Origin: Martinezella calliandrae
GTDB taxonomy: Bacteria > Pseudomonadota > Alphaproteobacteria > Rhizobiales > Rhizobiaceae
Assembly: GCF_030272695.1 (NCBI RefSeq)
Contig: NZ_JARFYN010000024.1
Location: 27,897 to 91,896, forward strand
Reading direction: 5' to 3'
DNA length: 64,000 nucleotides
Below the pieces are notes generated by a model. It saw nothing but the letters and a program-made list of their open reading frames with translations, was not told the origin of the DNA and ran no database searches. The translations under genes and the position numbers were made by a program. This document shows positions 33,591-42,520 of this stretch, piece after piece; position 1 is the first letter of the stretch, and each line of letters begins with the position of its first letter.

Positions 33591-34907
33591 ATGGGCTGGA
33601 ACCGGCTGTATAGCTTGAAAAGCTACATCAAGTCTTCCTTGTGGCTCGTACCGTTTATCGCCTTACTTCTCTACCTCCTAGCAATTCGCATGGTCTATCT
33701 GTTTAAGCAGTGGTTGATTTGGATCGAGCCCTGGCCATGGGGCGTGGCGGGCTCGCAGAGGCTGCTGGAAACGATTATCACGATGACGCTGACGTTCGTC
33801 GTCTTTACGTTTGGGTCGCTGCTTGTCGCGATCCAGATCGCTGGTGGTCAACTGACGCCTAGGATCATCGCGACAACCTTGCTCCGCGACAACGCCATCC
33901 GATTTACTGTCGGGCTTTTCGTGTTCACGCTGCTGTTTGCAACTGGCGCGCTCGCAAGACTGGAAACCGACGCCGAGCATGCCGTCATCGGTATCGCGAG
34001 TCTTTTGGGTTTTCTGTCAATAGCCGCCTTCCTTTATTTGATCGACTACGCCGCCCGTCTCTTGCGACCGGTGAGCATTGTCTTGCTGGTTAGCGAGGAT
34101 GGTCGCGCGGTCATCGAGGACGTCTACCCGACGATGGCGACAAACGAAGCTGACGCCATCACCATCGATCCGAGACCAAGCGCTCGGCCAGACAAGGTCA
34201 TCCTCTACAGTGGACGGCCCGCCATCATCGTGGCAATCAATAAAAAGGCCTTGCTGTCATTGGCCGAGAAAACGCTGTCGGTCGTCGAACTGGTCCCGAG
34301 GATCGGTGATTTTGTGGCCTCTGGCGAGCCCCTCTTTCGATTGTACGGCAGTCGATTTCCCGAGGAATCCGTCCTGAAATCCATGGTCGCCTTCGGACCA
34401 GAACGGACCCTTGAACAAGACGCGACATTCGCCTTCAGGATCATCGTGGACATTGCCATCAAGGCCCTCTCAAAGGCGATAAATGATCCAACGACCGCGG
34501 TGCTCGCGATCGATCAATTGCAGCGCCTGCTTTGCTTCGTAGGTAAGCGAAACCTGACTCGAGAAACGGTCTTGAACCAATCGGGAGAACTGCGGGTTAT
34601 CTGCAGGACCCCGGACTGGGAGGATTTCGTAAAGTTGACCTTCAGCGAAATTCGGCTCTATGGCGCAGAAAACTTCCAGATCGCGCGCCGCCTGCGCGCC
34701 GTGCTGGAATATGGCTTGCAGGTTCTACCCGATTTCCGCCGACCTGCTTTGGAGGAAGAACTGAAATTGTTGGATCGGCGGCTGGCACAGTTATACGACT
34801 TTCCGGAAGACTTGGCGCTTGCCCAAATGGCTGATTCACAGGGCCTGGGCGGTTCGACGCCTTCGACTCTGCGATTTTTGCCCGGCAAACCCTCAGTTTC
34901 GCCGTGA
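33591..34907 (+). CDS. DUF2254 integral membrane protein
   Basis: A 438-residue membrane protein. Four hydrophobic segments occupy about residues 15-35, 60-85, 103-122 and 128-150; the second is LETIITMTLTFVVFTFGSLLVAIQIAGGQLTPR, a hallmark of DUF2254. The remainder is soluble, with AFRIIVDIAIKALSKAINDPTTAVLAIDQLQRLL, the conserved C-terminal core. Function is not established for the family. It has no operon partner; the gene after it is convergent. The FNR/FixK-type box upstream hints at expression under oxygen limitation. Confidence 0.85.
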   Translation: MGWNRLYSLKSYIKSSLWLVPFIALLLYLLAIRMVYLFKQWLIWIEPWPWGVAGSQRLLETIITMTLTFVVFTFGSLLVAIQIAGGQLTPRIIATTLLRDNAIRFTVGLFVFTLLFATGALARLETDAEHAVIGIASLLGFLSIAAFLYLIDYAARLLRPVSIVLLVSEDGRAVIEDVYPTMATNEADAITIDPRPSARPDKVILYSGRPAIIVAINKKALLSLAEKTLSVVELVPRIGDFVASGEPLFRLYGSRFPEESVLKSMVAFGPERTLEQDATFAFRIIVDIAIKALSKAINDPTTAVLAIDQLQRLLCFVGKRNLTRETVLNQSGELRVICRTPDWEDFVKLTFSEIRLYGAENFQIARRLRAVLEYGLQVLPDFRRPALEEELKLLDRRLAQLYDFPEDLALAQMADSQGLGGSTPSTLRFLPGKPSVSP

Positions 34908-34919
34908 TGCCAAGCCGCC

Positions 34920-35927
34920 CTATGAAGTCAACGTCGCGGTCGCTCTGATGTCGCCGACGTGAATGCCGTTCCAATTGCTGAGTGCCTTATTGGCCATCGC
35001 CGCCAGACCGGCATGGACGTCGCTGCCTCTTTCAAAGAAACGGGCGAGCGTGGCCGAAACCATGACTTCCGCGGCACGGCCGTTGCCGTCATCGGCTTTG
35101 ACCGCAATAGCGACGCCCTGTTCGGGAACTGCGGCGCAGAAGACGCCTTCGGCGCCGGTCTTTGCGAAGATGCGGCCGGGCGCGATCTGCATCAGCTTGG
35201 TGCAGGCGCGACCAGTGCCGGCAACGTAGAAGGGTTCGGCCATGCAGGCCTCGAACAGGCGGCGCGAGGCCTTGGCGCGCGCCGGTTCCAGGCCATTGCC
35301 CGTCGCCATCTTGGCGAAACCATGTGCCAAGTTTCTGAGCGGCACGGCATAATTTGGGATGGAGCATCCGTCGGTGCCGCAATTATCGTGACCGAGCGGC
35401 GTGCCCGTCAGGCTCTGCATCGTCGCGCGGATCTGCTGCTGCAGCGGATGGTCGTAGCCGACGTAGCCCTTGGGATCGATGCCCTGATGGCAACAGGCGC
35501 AGACAAAGCCGGAGTGTTTGCCCGAACAGTTATTGTGCAGCGCCGTCGGCTTGTTGATGGTGCGCGCCTGGTGAATGAGCGTCTTCTGGTCGGAGGACCA
35601 ATGTGCGCCGCATTCCAGCGTGCTGACATCGCGGCCCGCGCGGGCCAGCATGGAGGCAGCCAGTGCCACATGCGCATCTTCACCGCTGTGAGAGGAGCAA
35701 GCCAGTGCCAACTCAGTGTTGCCGAAGCCATAGGCATCCGCCGCTCCGCTTTCGACCAATGCCAAGGCTTGCATCGCCTTGCACGCCGAACGGGGAAACA
35801 CGCTCCTCTCGATATCACCAAGCGACAGCACGACCTTCCCATCGCCATCAATCACAGCGACCGAACCGCGGTGACGGCTTTCTACGAGATTTCCACGGGT
35901 GATTTCGACGCAGACGGGATTGGACAT
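34920..35927 (-). CDS. L-asparaginase, rhizobial (class 3, Rhizobium etli) type
   Basis: A 335-residue enzyme hydrolysing asparagine to aspartate and ammonia, of the family unrelated to E. coli AnsA/AnsB. The catalytic Ser-Lys pair lies in PRSACKAMQAL (Ser47, Lys50) and the zinc/catalytic cysteine region in NNCSGKHSGFVCACC (Cys134, Lys137). Other signatures are SHSGEDAHV, GHDNCGTDGCSIPNYAVPL and GRACTKLMQ. The start at 35927 gives the family's MSNPVCVEITRGNLVESRHRG; the frame is open for 21 more codons without homology. No regulator or permease is adjacent. Confidence 0.92.
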   Translation of the reverse strand: MSNPVCVEITRGNLVESRHRGSVAVIDGDGKVVLSLGDIERSVFPRSACKAMQALALVESGAADAYGFGNTELALACSSHSGEDAHVALAASMLARAGRDVSTLECGAHWSSDQKTLIHQARTINKPTALHNNCSGKHSGFVCACCHQGIDPKGYVGYDHPLQQQIRATMQSLTGTPLGHDNCGTDGCSIPNYAVPLRNLAHGFAKMATGNGLEPARAKASRRLFEACMAEPFYVAGTGRACTKLMQIAPGRIFAKTGAEGVFCAAVPEQGVAIAVKADDGNGRAAEVMVSATLARFFERGSDVHAGLAAMANKALSNWNGIHVGDIRATATLTS

Positions 35928-36106
35928 AATGGGAAGCGCTCTTTGATTTGTGGGATACCTACTGATAGCCGCTGCACCGAGGAATGCCAATCGTCATATG
36001 AAGTGAAACGCGTGCAGGAATTTGTGACTTCCGTGACGAGCGGCGATCGACCCAGCGGAATTGATACTCGCGATGGATAGCCGCCGTGGTAGCCTGGAAA
36101 GCTTGC

Positions 36107-36730
36107 CTAAATCACTCGAATGCGATAGGCACACCGTCGTGCGCCGAGGAGGATGTGCTCTTCGCGCTCCACGTTTGCTCCAAGTGTCGCACGAAACGTC
36201 TCGAGCTCCGACCGGCAGAAACCGGCGCATACCGTTGCGGCGGCACAGATCGGGCAGTGATTTTCGACCAGCACAAGCGAGCCATCCTCTTCCCGCCAAT
36301 GGTCAGCCATATATCCCTCGCGTGTGCGGATAGCCGCAAGTGCGGCGACGCGTGACGGCAGGTCGGCGGTGATATCGATCTCGCCGCGGTAGCGTTTCAA
36401 CGCCTCCGCTTCACGAGCAGAAATCACCGCATCCACCGCCCCCTGTCCCAACTGGTTTACCATGGTCGTCAGAAGCGTCGCGGTTAGGTCGGCGTGACCG
36501 TCGGGGAAGCGACTATTGCCGGCCGGCGTCAGATGCCAGAGCTGGCGCGGCCTACCTCTGCCGGATGCCGCTTCCGTTACCGGCTCGACCAGGTCCTCCT
36601 CCGCCATCTTCGTCAGTTGCTGGCGCGCCGCTTCCGATGATATGCCAAGCGAACTGCCGATCGTCGATGCGAGCTGCGGACCCTCGGTTTTCAACAGGAT
36701 CAGAATTCGGTTGACCGGTGATTGACGCAT
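36107..36730 (-). CDS. COG2345/SufR-like transcriptional regulator with a cysteine cluster
   Basis: A 207-residue winged-helix regulator: SPVNRILILLKTEGPQLASTIGSSLGISSEAARQQLTKM (helix-turn-helix) with wing SGRGRPRQLWHLTPAG. The C-terminal half carries His158-Cys159, Cys162, Cys168 and Cys172 (ENHCPICAAATVCAGFC) and Cys200 (RRCAYRI), the arrangement of SufR-like regulators that bind an iron-sulfur cluster. It is divergent from an MFS transporter gene with 101 bp between them containing a 9-bp inverted repeat, so it most likely controls that transporter and itself. The cluster and signal are inferred. Confidence 0.82.
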   Translation of the reverse strand: MRQSPVNRILILLKTEGPQLASTIGSSLGISSEAARQQLTKMAEEDLVEPVTEAASGRGRPRQLWHLTPAGNSRFPDGHADLTATLLTTMVNQLGQGAVDAVISAREAEALKRYRGEIDITADLPSRVAALAAIRTREGYMADHWREEDGSLVLVENHCPICAAATVCAGFCRSELETFRATLGANVEREEHILLGARRCAYRIRVI

Positions 36731-36770
36731 TTTTCCAAGTTTCCGCTTGTTTTAATTTTGAAGCTATGTG

Positions 36771-36796
36771 ATTTTCCAATTTATAACTTGGAAAAT
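36771..36796. promoter_or_regulatory. Inverted repeat between the SufR-like regulator and the MFS gene (candidate operator)
   Basis: ATTTTCCAA (36771-36779) and TTGGAAAAT (36788-36796) are a perfect 9-bp inverted repeat with an 8-bp centre. A further copy of the half-site, TTTTCCAA, lies at 36731-36738, next to the regulator's start codon. The pattern fits a dimer operator plus a secondary site for autoregulation. Confidence 0.6.
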
Positions 36797-36831
36797 AATT
36801 ATTCGCTACGGAAAATGCCGAGGACCAACCG

Positions 36832-38256
36832 ATGTCGAGCATCGAACAAACAGTCACGTCAAGATCCGCCTCTGTCTTCTCACTCTTTTCGCCTACGCTC
36901 CTGCCCGCAACGCTGATGCTCGGCGGCGGCGTCGTGCTCTATGCCGTCGAATCCTACATCACCGCGACAATCGCGCCGTCCATCGTTCGCGACATCGGCG
37001 GCCTGGCGCTGTTTTCCTGGATGACAACACTTTTCGTTGCGGCGGGCGTGCTGGGCTCAATCACGGTCGCGACACGGCCCAGAGGCATTGGTCTGCGCGC
37101 CGTCTACGTCGCGGCAGCACTGATATTCGGTGCCGGAAACCTGATCTGCTCCGTCGCGCCGGCGATAGAGGTTGTGCTTGCCGGTCGGGCAGTGCAAGGT
37201 TTTGGCGCCGGCATGCTTGGCGCTCTCGGCTATGCTTTCATCCGTTTCGTCTATCCACAACCGCTATGGCGGAAAGCATCGACACTTTATGCCGCCATAT
37301 GGGGTGTCGCGACCGTGCTCGGTCCGACCTTGGGCGGACTGTTTTCCCAGGGCAGCTCCTGGCGCGAGGCCTTTGTCGTTCTCGTACCGCTGGCGGGCGT
37401 CATGGCCATCTCGGCACGATGGCTGCTGCCGCTCGTCGAGGATGGTCGGGCGCAACAGAAGACGCCAATCCTTCAGATTGCACTTCTGCTTGCCACGGTT
37501 TTGTTAATGAGCGTCGCCGGAACCACCGAGCATATATCGAGCAAGATCATACTCCTCGCAATTTCAATGGCTTCCATTGTCGTCATGCTTTCTGTCGAAC
37601 GAAAAAGCGCGAACCGGCTTCTGCCGCAGGGCGCGGTCATGATCGGTAGGCCGATATCCCGGCTCTATCTGATAATGTTCACGCTGATGATGGTGCTGAC
37701 CAGCGATATCTACATTCCCTATTTCCTGCAGACCCTACATGGCGTGGCACCTTTGGTTTCAGGCTATCTGGTCGCTTTGGTCGCGCTCGGTTGGACCCTC
37801 GCCGCCTTTCTCAGCGCATCGTTTTCGGGAAAGCGGGCCAGTGTCGCAATCATCGTCGGCTGCATACTTGAAACTGCTGCCACGGCCTCGCTCATTCTTT
37901 TTCTGGCGAGGGACAATCCGTCCGGCGATCCTTTTCTGGTCGGCCCGGCTGTCCTCGCCATGTTCTTGATGGGCTTCGGCGTCGGCCTTGGCTGGGCTCA
38001 TCTGGTCACCAAAGTCATCGGCCTCGTCGGCAATTTCGAGCAGGACAAGGCATCGGCGGCCATTTCGACGGTTCAGTCGCTGGGCGGCGCGTTCGGTTCT
38101 TCCCTCGCCGGCGTCATAGTCAACGGCGCTGGTCTTGCCGACCCCGGCGGCATCCCGGGCAGCATGTCGGCGGCCACATGGCTCTATGGATTAATGGCCA
38201 TGCCCGGCCTCGTCGCCGTCGTGATGTCGTCGACCCTCAAGCCAACTTCAGCATGA
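36832..38256 (+). CDS. MFS transporter (drug-efflux-like)
   Basis: A 474-residue polytopic membrane protein with about 12-14 hydrophobic segments. MFS features: RAVQGFGAGMLGALGYAFIRF after the fourth segment, GVATVLGPTLGGLFSQGSSWREAFVV in segments five and six (the antiporter motif C pattern GPxLGG), and late ASAAISTVQSLGGAFGSSLAGVI. A GAGGA ribosome binding site is 7 bases before the ATG. It resembles DHA2-type exporters. Divergent from the SufR-like regulator; its 3' end overlaps the convergent quinone oxidoreductase gene by 20 bp. Substrate unknown. Confidence 0.87.
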   Translation: MSSIEQTVTSRSASVFSLFSPTLLPATLMLGGGVVLYAVESYITATIAPSIVRDIGGLALFSWMTTLFVAAGVLGSITVATRPRGIGLRAVYVAAALIFGAGNLICSVAPAIEVVLAGRAVQGFGAGMLGALGYAFIRFVYPQPLWRKASTLYAAIWGVATVLGPTLGGLFSQGSSWREAFVVLVPLAGVMAISARWLLPLVEDGRAQQKTPILQIALLLATVLLMSVAGTTEHISSKIILLAISMASIVVMLSVERKSANRLLPQGAVMIGRPISRLYLIMFTLMMVLTSDIYIPYFLQTLHGVAPLVSGYLVALVALGWTLAAFLSASFSGKRASVAIIVGCILETAATASLILFLARDNPSGDPFLVGPAVLAMFLMGFGVGLGWAHLVTKVIGLVGNFEQDKASAAISTVQSLGGAFGSSLAGVIVNGAGLADPGGIPGSMSAATWLYGLMAMPGLVAVVMSSTLKPTSA

Positions 38257-39235
38257 TCTTGCCGATGTGATTGCTGGTCTCCATTAGCTTGTGCGCCTCG
38301 ATGACATCTTCGAAGGCAAAGGTTCGGAAAATGACGGGCGCGACGGTGCCTTCGTCGAGCAGCGGCCAGACCTGGGAGAGGAGATCATCGCGGATGGCGC
38401 GTTTTTCTTCTGCGGTGCGCGGGCGCATAGTCGAGCCAGTGACTGTCAGACGCTTGACCATGATCGGCTGCAGATTGGCCTTTTCAGCCACCGCACCGCC
38501 AAGGAAAGCGATGATCGACAGGCAACCGTCCTTGGCAAGCGAGGCCAGGTTCTTCTCGAAATAGGCGGCGCCGATCATGTCGAGGACGGCATCGACCCCC
38601 TGGCCGGTTTCCGCCCTGATGACGTCGGCAAAGTCTTCTTCTTTATAATTGATCGCCCGTTTCGCGCCGAGCTTCTCGCAGGCATCGCATTTGTCCCTTG
38701 AGCCAGCTGTGGCGTAAACCGTAGCGCCGAAGGCTTTGGCAAGCTGGATCGCGGTCGTCCCGATACCGCTGGAACCACCGTGGATCAGCACGCTCTCGCC
38801 TTCGGTAAGGCCGGCCATCTGGAAGAGATTAGCCCAGACGGTGAAAAACGTCTCGGGCAGTGCGGCCGCGCGAACGGCGTCATAACCATTTGGAAACCGC
38901 AGCGCCTGGCCAGCCGGGAGAACGCAATATTCGGCATAGGCGCCGCCATTGGCGAGGCCGCAGACTTTGTTGCCGATTGCGAATTCTGTGACACCGCGCC
39001 CGACATCGACGATTTCGCCGGCGATCTCCAGACCGAGGACGGGGTTTGCATCCTTCGGCGGAGGATAAATGCCCTGGCGCTGAGCCACATCCGGCCGGTT
39101 GACGCCGGCCGCTTCGACACGAACGAGAATTTCGCCGTCTTTCAATACCGGCAGAGGCTTGCGGGCAATCGTCATGACCTCGGGCGCGCCGAAGGAAGGC
39201 AAATCCACAAAACGCATTTCAGACGGCAAGGCCAT
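38237..39235 (-). CDS. NAD(P)H quinone oxidoreductase (PIG3/zeta-crystallin-like)
   Basis: A 332-residue zinc-free medium-chain dehydrogenase. VRVEAAGVNRPDVAQRQGIYPPP and VLGLEIAGEIVDVG mark the PIG3 subgroup; the NADPH-binding fold has ESVLIHGGSSGIGTTAIQLAKAFGATVYATAGS. It reduces quinones, probably by one-electron chemistry, in oxidative or xenobiotic stress. Its 3' end overlaps that of the convergent MFS gene. No operon partner. Confidence 0.92.
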   Translation of the reverse strand: MALPSEMRFVDLPSFGAPEVMTIARKPLPVLKDGEILVRVEAAGVNRPDVAQRQGIYPPPKDANPVLGLEIAGEIVDVGRGVTEFAIGNKVCGLANGGAYAEYCVLPAGQALRFPNGYDAVRAAALPETFFTVWANLFQMAGLTEGESVLIHGGSSGIGTTAIQLAKAFGATVYATAGSRDKCDACEKLGAKRAINYKEEDFADVIRAETGQGVDAVLDMIGAAYFEKNLASLAKDGCLSIIAFLGGAVAEKANLQPIMVKRLTVTGSTMRPRTAEEKRAIRDDLLSQVWPLLDEGTVAPVIFRTFAFEDVIEAHKLMETSNHIGKIMLKLA

Positions 39236-39315
39236 GGCTCATTTCTCCTCTCCCGGCAAAGCAGTTGAGATAGTTTAGCGCATGCCGCTTGAAAAGAAGC
39301 GGGAGTGGGAGGGCG

Positions 39316-41121
39316 TCAATTCGTCTCGCCCAAGCTCAGGAATGCAACGCCGATTTCGTTTTCCTTCGCCTTCGTCTTGATCCCGGCGATCGACGTGCTG
39401 ACGCGATTGATATCGTCGATCACCAGCCCTTCGGGCAGCTCGAGAATGCCGATGGAACAACGCATCAGCGGAAACAGCGCCTCCGCGCCGCTGCGGTCGT
39501 GCCCGCGCATGCGGCCGGCGGCGCGATCTTCCGCCGAATAGAATTCCAACACATCGGCGTGGAAATCGGCAAGCAGCCTATCTAGAACCTCGCGCAGTTC
39601 CTCAACCTTCCAGCCGCTCACGCCGATGAAGAAATCATCCCCGCCGACATGGCCGAGAAAATGGCGTTCTGCGAAGAAGTATCGCCGCATCAGTGCCGCA
39701 AACAACGAGATGGCATGGTCACCGAGATGGAAGCCGTAGGCATCGTTGAACGGTTTGAAATTGTCGAAATCGCAATAGCAAAAATGCCTGACCTCGTCGC
39801 CGTCTCGGCCTGCATTCTGCATGAAATCATGAATGGCGCGATTGCCGAGCAAGCCGGTCAGCGGGTTCTGGTCCTGAGCGATCTTCAGTTGCTTCTCGTT
39901 GATAACCTTGATCAGCGAGGCGGCCGAGACGATGCCCGCATAATGCGTGCCCTCGGTGACAATCAGGCAGTTGCTGCTTTCCATATTGGCGAAGATTGTC
40001 ATCAGCGTATCGGCATCGGAATCCAAACCGACGATCGGCGCCATTTCGACGAAATGCGAGATCGAACGCTCATAGACTTTGTTTTTTAGGAGGTCGCGGC
40101 CGAAGGGCTGATAGATGTATTCCTTGAGCTGGTACTCGTGAATGATGCCGCGCGGTTCGCCGTTGGCGTTGACAACGGGGAAATAGGCGCGGCGCGGATT
40201 GCGGCGGAAGAGTTCGAAGACGCTGTCGATGCTGTCGTTCTCACGGATCGTCGGCAGCACTTCGATCTGTTTGCGGATGAGAATTTCGTCCAGCGATTGA
40301 CTATTTCGCGCTATTTTGCCGAGATCCTGCAAATGCGGGAAGCTGGGCTTCAATTCGTTGGTGAATGTCGTCGGGCGAGCGATAAACCAGCCCTGGACAA
40401 GATCGACGCCGAATTCGCGACAGATCAGGAACTCTTCCTCGGTTTCAATGCCTTCGGCGATGACGCGGGTACCGAGGACGTGGGCGATGTTGACGAGGTT
40501 TCTCAAAATGTGGCGCTTGCGAGCGCTGCGATCGACGTTGGAGACGAAATACCGGTCGATCTTGAGATAATCGACGGGATAGTCCGACAACAGCTTCATC
40601 TCGCCATGGCCGACACCGAAATCGTCGATCGCGAGTTTGAAACCGGCGTCCCGCATCTTGGTGACCAGACCGCAAAATTCGGGCACGCTTGTATTGTCGA
40701 AACGTTCTGAAAATTCGAAGCACACGGAGGACGGTGCGATGCCAGCCTTCTTCATATGCTGCAACAAACCGCCGACCAGCATTTCGCCCTGCGGGATCAG
40801 GCGGACATCGAGATTGAGGAACAGGGTCGCGGTACCGGCATTGCCAAGGGTCGCAAACTTGGCCAGCGCCCGGCTTGTCATCATCTGTTCCAGCCCGAGG
40901 AGTTGGCCCGTCCGCTCAGCCTCATCGAGGATCTGCATCGGACTGTCGAAACCGATACGCTCTTGCCCGCGCATCAGGGATTCATAGCCGAAAACCGCAC
41001 CTGTGCCGGCCTCGACAATTGGCTGGAAGGCATTTTCGATAACAAGTTTGGCAAGCGTAACAATCTGGTCGCTGGCATACCGGCGCAACACGCCTGGCTC
41101 GACGGCGGCAGTCAGGGACAT
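39316..41121 (-). CDS. EAL-CBS-GGDEF protein with degenerate catalytic motifs
   Basis: About 601 residues in reversed order compared with most such proteins: N-terminal EAL-type domain (about 20-255), a pair of CBS domains (about 285-420, with IEVLPTIRENDSIDSVFELFRRNPRRAYFPVV) and a C-terminal GGDEF-type domain. The EAL signature reads YESLMRG near residue 45, and GGDEF reads GGDDF near 494, so both catalytic signatures are altered. DDFGVGHGE and VIAEGIETEEEF are retained in the EAL part. It could be a cyclic-di-GMP or nucleotide sensor rather than an enzyme. ATG 41121 has GGAG 6 bases upstream; a GTG four codons earlier is less likely. Confidence 0.9.
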   Translation of the reverse strand: MSLTAAVEPGVLRRYASDQIVTLAKLVIENAFQPIVEAGTGAVFGYESLMRGQERIGFDSPMQILDEAERTGQLLGLEQMMTSRALAKFATLGNAGTATLFLNLDVRLIPQGEMLVGGLLQHMKKAGIAPSSVCFEFSERFDNTSVPEFCGLVTKMRDAGFKLAIDDFGVGHGEMKLLSDYPVDYLKIDRYFVSNVDRSARKRHILRNLVNIAHVLGTRVIAEGIETEEEFLICREFGVDLVQGWFIARPTTFTNELKPSFPHLQDLGKIARNSQSLDEILIRKQIEVLPTIRENDSIDSVFELFRRNPRRAYFPVVNANGEPRGIIHEYQLKEYIYQPFGRDLLKNKVYERSISHFVEMAPIVGLDSDADTLMTIFANMESSNCLIVTEGTHYAGIVSAASLIKVINEKQLKIAQDQNPLTGLLGNRAIHDFMQNAGRDGDEVRHFCYCDFDNFKPFNDAYGFHLGDHAISLFAALMRRYFFAERHFLGHVGGDDFFIGVSGWKVEELREVLDRLLADFHADVLEFYSAEDRAAGRMRGHDRSGAEALFPLMRCSIGILELPEGLVIDDINRVSTSIAGIKTKAKENEIGVAFLSLGETN

Positions 41122-41329
41122 GCCAATCTCCACTCAAGAATCTTGATCTAAGTTTTTAATAAGACTTTGGATTTATCGCGTTTTCGGCCCAAGATGCGCC
41201 CCAACCGTCAACGAAACCTTTCCCGCATGTGAAAGTTTCATGAATGGTAAAGGAGCATTAACCATAGGGAAATCGCTTAAATCCAACGCTCTGCGACCAT
41301 GGCCTCGCGGCGCACATGCTGTTCGTCGC

Positions 41330-41593
41330 TCAGTTATGCCGGCGTCTTTCCGCCTCGTAATCGGCAAACATGTCAGCAACGCAGCGGCTACTCTTTGCCA
41401 TATCATCAGGATTATTGTCGGGCTCATTGGCCGCACGGGGCACATCGCAAATATCACCGCGCTTGCGTGCGGCATCCCACATGCGCAAGGCCTCGCGAAC
41501 GACTTCGCTGCTCGAAGCATAAGTGCCAGTGTCCACGGCCGCGCGGATGCCGGCAGCTTGAAGCGGAGAGATCGAAACCGTTACCATCGGCAT
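41330..41593 (-). CDS. ParD-like ribbon-helix-helix antitoxin, apparently without its toxin
   Basis: An 87-residue protein. MPMVTVSISPLQAAGIRAAVDTGTYASSSEVVREALRMWDAARKR is a standard ParD/CopG ribbon-helix-helix followed by a disordered tail that would bind a ParE-type toxin. GGGAGG lies 7 bases before the ATG. In ParDE loci the toxin gene follows immediately; here the 208 bp downstream on the same strand contain no ParE-like frame, so the antitoxin is an orphan or a relic. It might still act as a repressor of its own promoter. Confidence 0.8.
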   Translation of the reverse strand: MPMVTVSISPLQAAGIRAAVDTGTYASSSEVVREALRMWDAARKRGDICDVPRAANEPDNNPDDMAKSSRCVADMFADYEAERRRHN

Positions 41594-41747
41594 GATATTC
41601 CTCCCTTTTTAGTTCTTAAACACAGCCCTTTGCCGGAGATATATTCCAAAGCAGATACCGGAGCCTGCAAGACGCTATCGGTCGACACGTCCGCCCTGGA
41701 TAGTGGCGCCTACCGCAACGTCAGCCGGCGCCGCTCCCCTCCCCTAT

Positions 41748-41773
41748 AGCAGCGCGGCAAGAGTAGCGCTGCT
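41748..41773. terminator. Hairpin between the ParD-like and HdeD-like genes
   Basis: AGCAGCGC (41748-41755) and GCGCTGCT (41766-41773) form a perfect 8-bp stem with a 10-base loop, about 48 bp past the stop of the minus-strand HdeD-like gene. No T-run follows on either strand, so termination is only a possibility. Confidence 0.35.
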
Positions 41774-41820
41774 CACACCTCTTGTCAAAAAGTAGTAGTC
41801 CGTCACTCCTCGTGGCCGCT

Positions 41821-42369
41821 CTACCGCTTAAGAGCGAAGCCGAAGGCCATCAGTGTCCAGCCCTGGAAAATCAGGTCGATCGCGAGAAATAGGCCAAGCA
41901 CCCAAAGACTGTTGACTGGCCAGCCGAGAGCGATGGCAACGCCAGCGAGCGCGGTAACCACGCCGCCGACGACAACCCATATCCAACCCCGCTCCGGCTT
42001 CAGCTTGCGGCCAACCCAGACACGAAACGTGCCGGCAATAAGTAATGCGATGGCAAGAAATAGCGTCAGCGCTGCCGAAGCGAGCAAGGGATTGGCGAAA
42101 GCAAGAATACCGGCGATCGTATAGATCAGGCCGCTGAGCACCCAGAAGAGAATATGCTCCCATCCCCGGACCTGAAACGCATGTGCCAGGTGGATGACGC
42201 CACCGATGAGCATCAGCATGCCGATGTAATAAACCGATGCGACTGTGGCTATGAAAAGATTGCCGAGCGCGATCCCGCCGCAAATGAGCAGAAACACGCC
42301 AAGCGCAACAAACCATCCCCATTTGTCCCGCATGGCGGATGGCGGAATTTCGTCCAGTACATTGACCAT
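41821..42369 (-). CDS. HdeD-family membrane protein (DUF308)
   Basis: A 182-residue membrane protein of six short hydrophobic segments in three repeated pairs (GWFVALGVFLLICGGIALGN, YIGMLMLIGGVIHLAHAF, ILFWVLSGLIYTIAGILAFANPLLASAALT, WVVVGGVVTALAGVAIALGWP), the pattern of HdeD. In enterobacteria HdeD contributes to acid resistance; in rhizobia the role is not established. A strong GAGGAGG precedes the ATG. Divergent from betI with 151 bp between. Confidence 0.88.
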   Translation of the reverse strand: MVNVLDEIPPSAMRDKWGWFVALGVFLLICGGIALGNLFIATVASVYYIGMLMLIGGVIHLAHAFQVRGWEHILFWVLSGLIYTIAGILAFANPLLASAALTLFLAIALLIAGTFRVWVGRKLKPERGWIWVVVGGVVTALAGVAIALGWPVNSLWVLGLFLAIDLIFQGWTLMAFGFALKR

Positions 42370-42469
42370 GACTGCACCTCCTCGTTTGGCGAAATATGAT
42401 ACAGGAACATATCCCGGAAAGAGGCAGGAGATTTCTGATGTTAATCAATCCGGCATAATGATTTTTTTG

Positions 42470-42489
42470 TTGATTGATCAGTCAATCAA
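42470..42489. promoter_or_regulatory. BetI-type operator upstream of betIBA
   Basis: TTGATTGA (42470-42477) and TCAATCAA (42482-42489) are a perfect 8-bp inverted repeat with a 4-bp centre, ending 31 bp before the betI GTG. It matches the BetI operator pattern of ATTGA/TCAAT palindromes known upstream of bet operons. A related half-site, TAATCAATC, lies at 42442-42450. Confidence 0.75.
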
Positions 42490-42520
42490 AAATACAATGC
42501 GGTAAATGTTGGGGTGACCT

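Noticed and set aside
41173..41520. Possible ParE toxin beside the ParD-like antitoxin
   Set aside because: The frame overlaps the antitoxin in another frame and shows no ParE motif; it is a shadow.
42470..42489. FNR/FixK-type box upstream of betI
   Set aside because: The TTGAT and ATCAA elements are not at N4 spacing; the sequence is better explained as the BetI operator.
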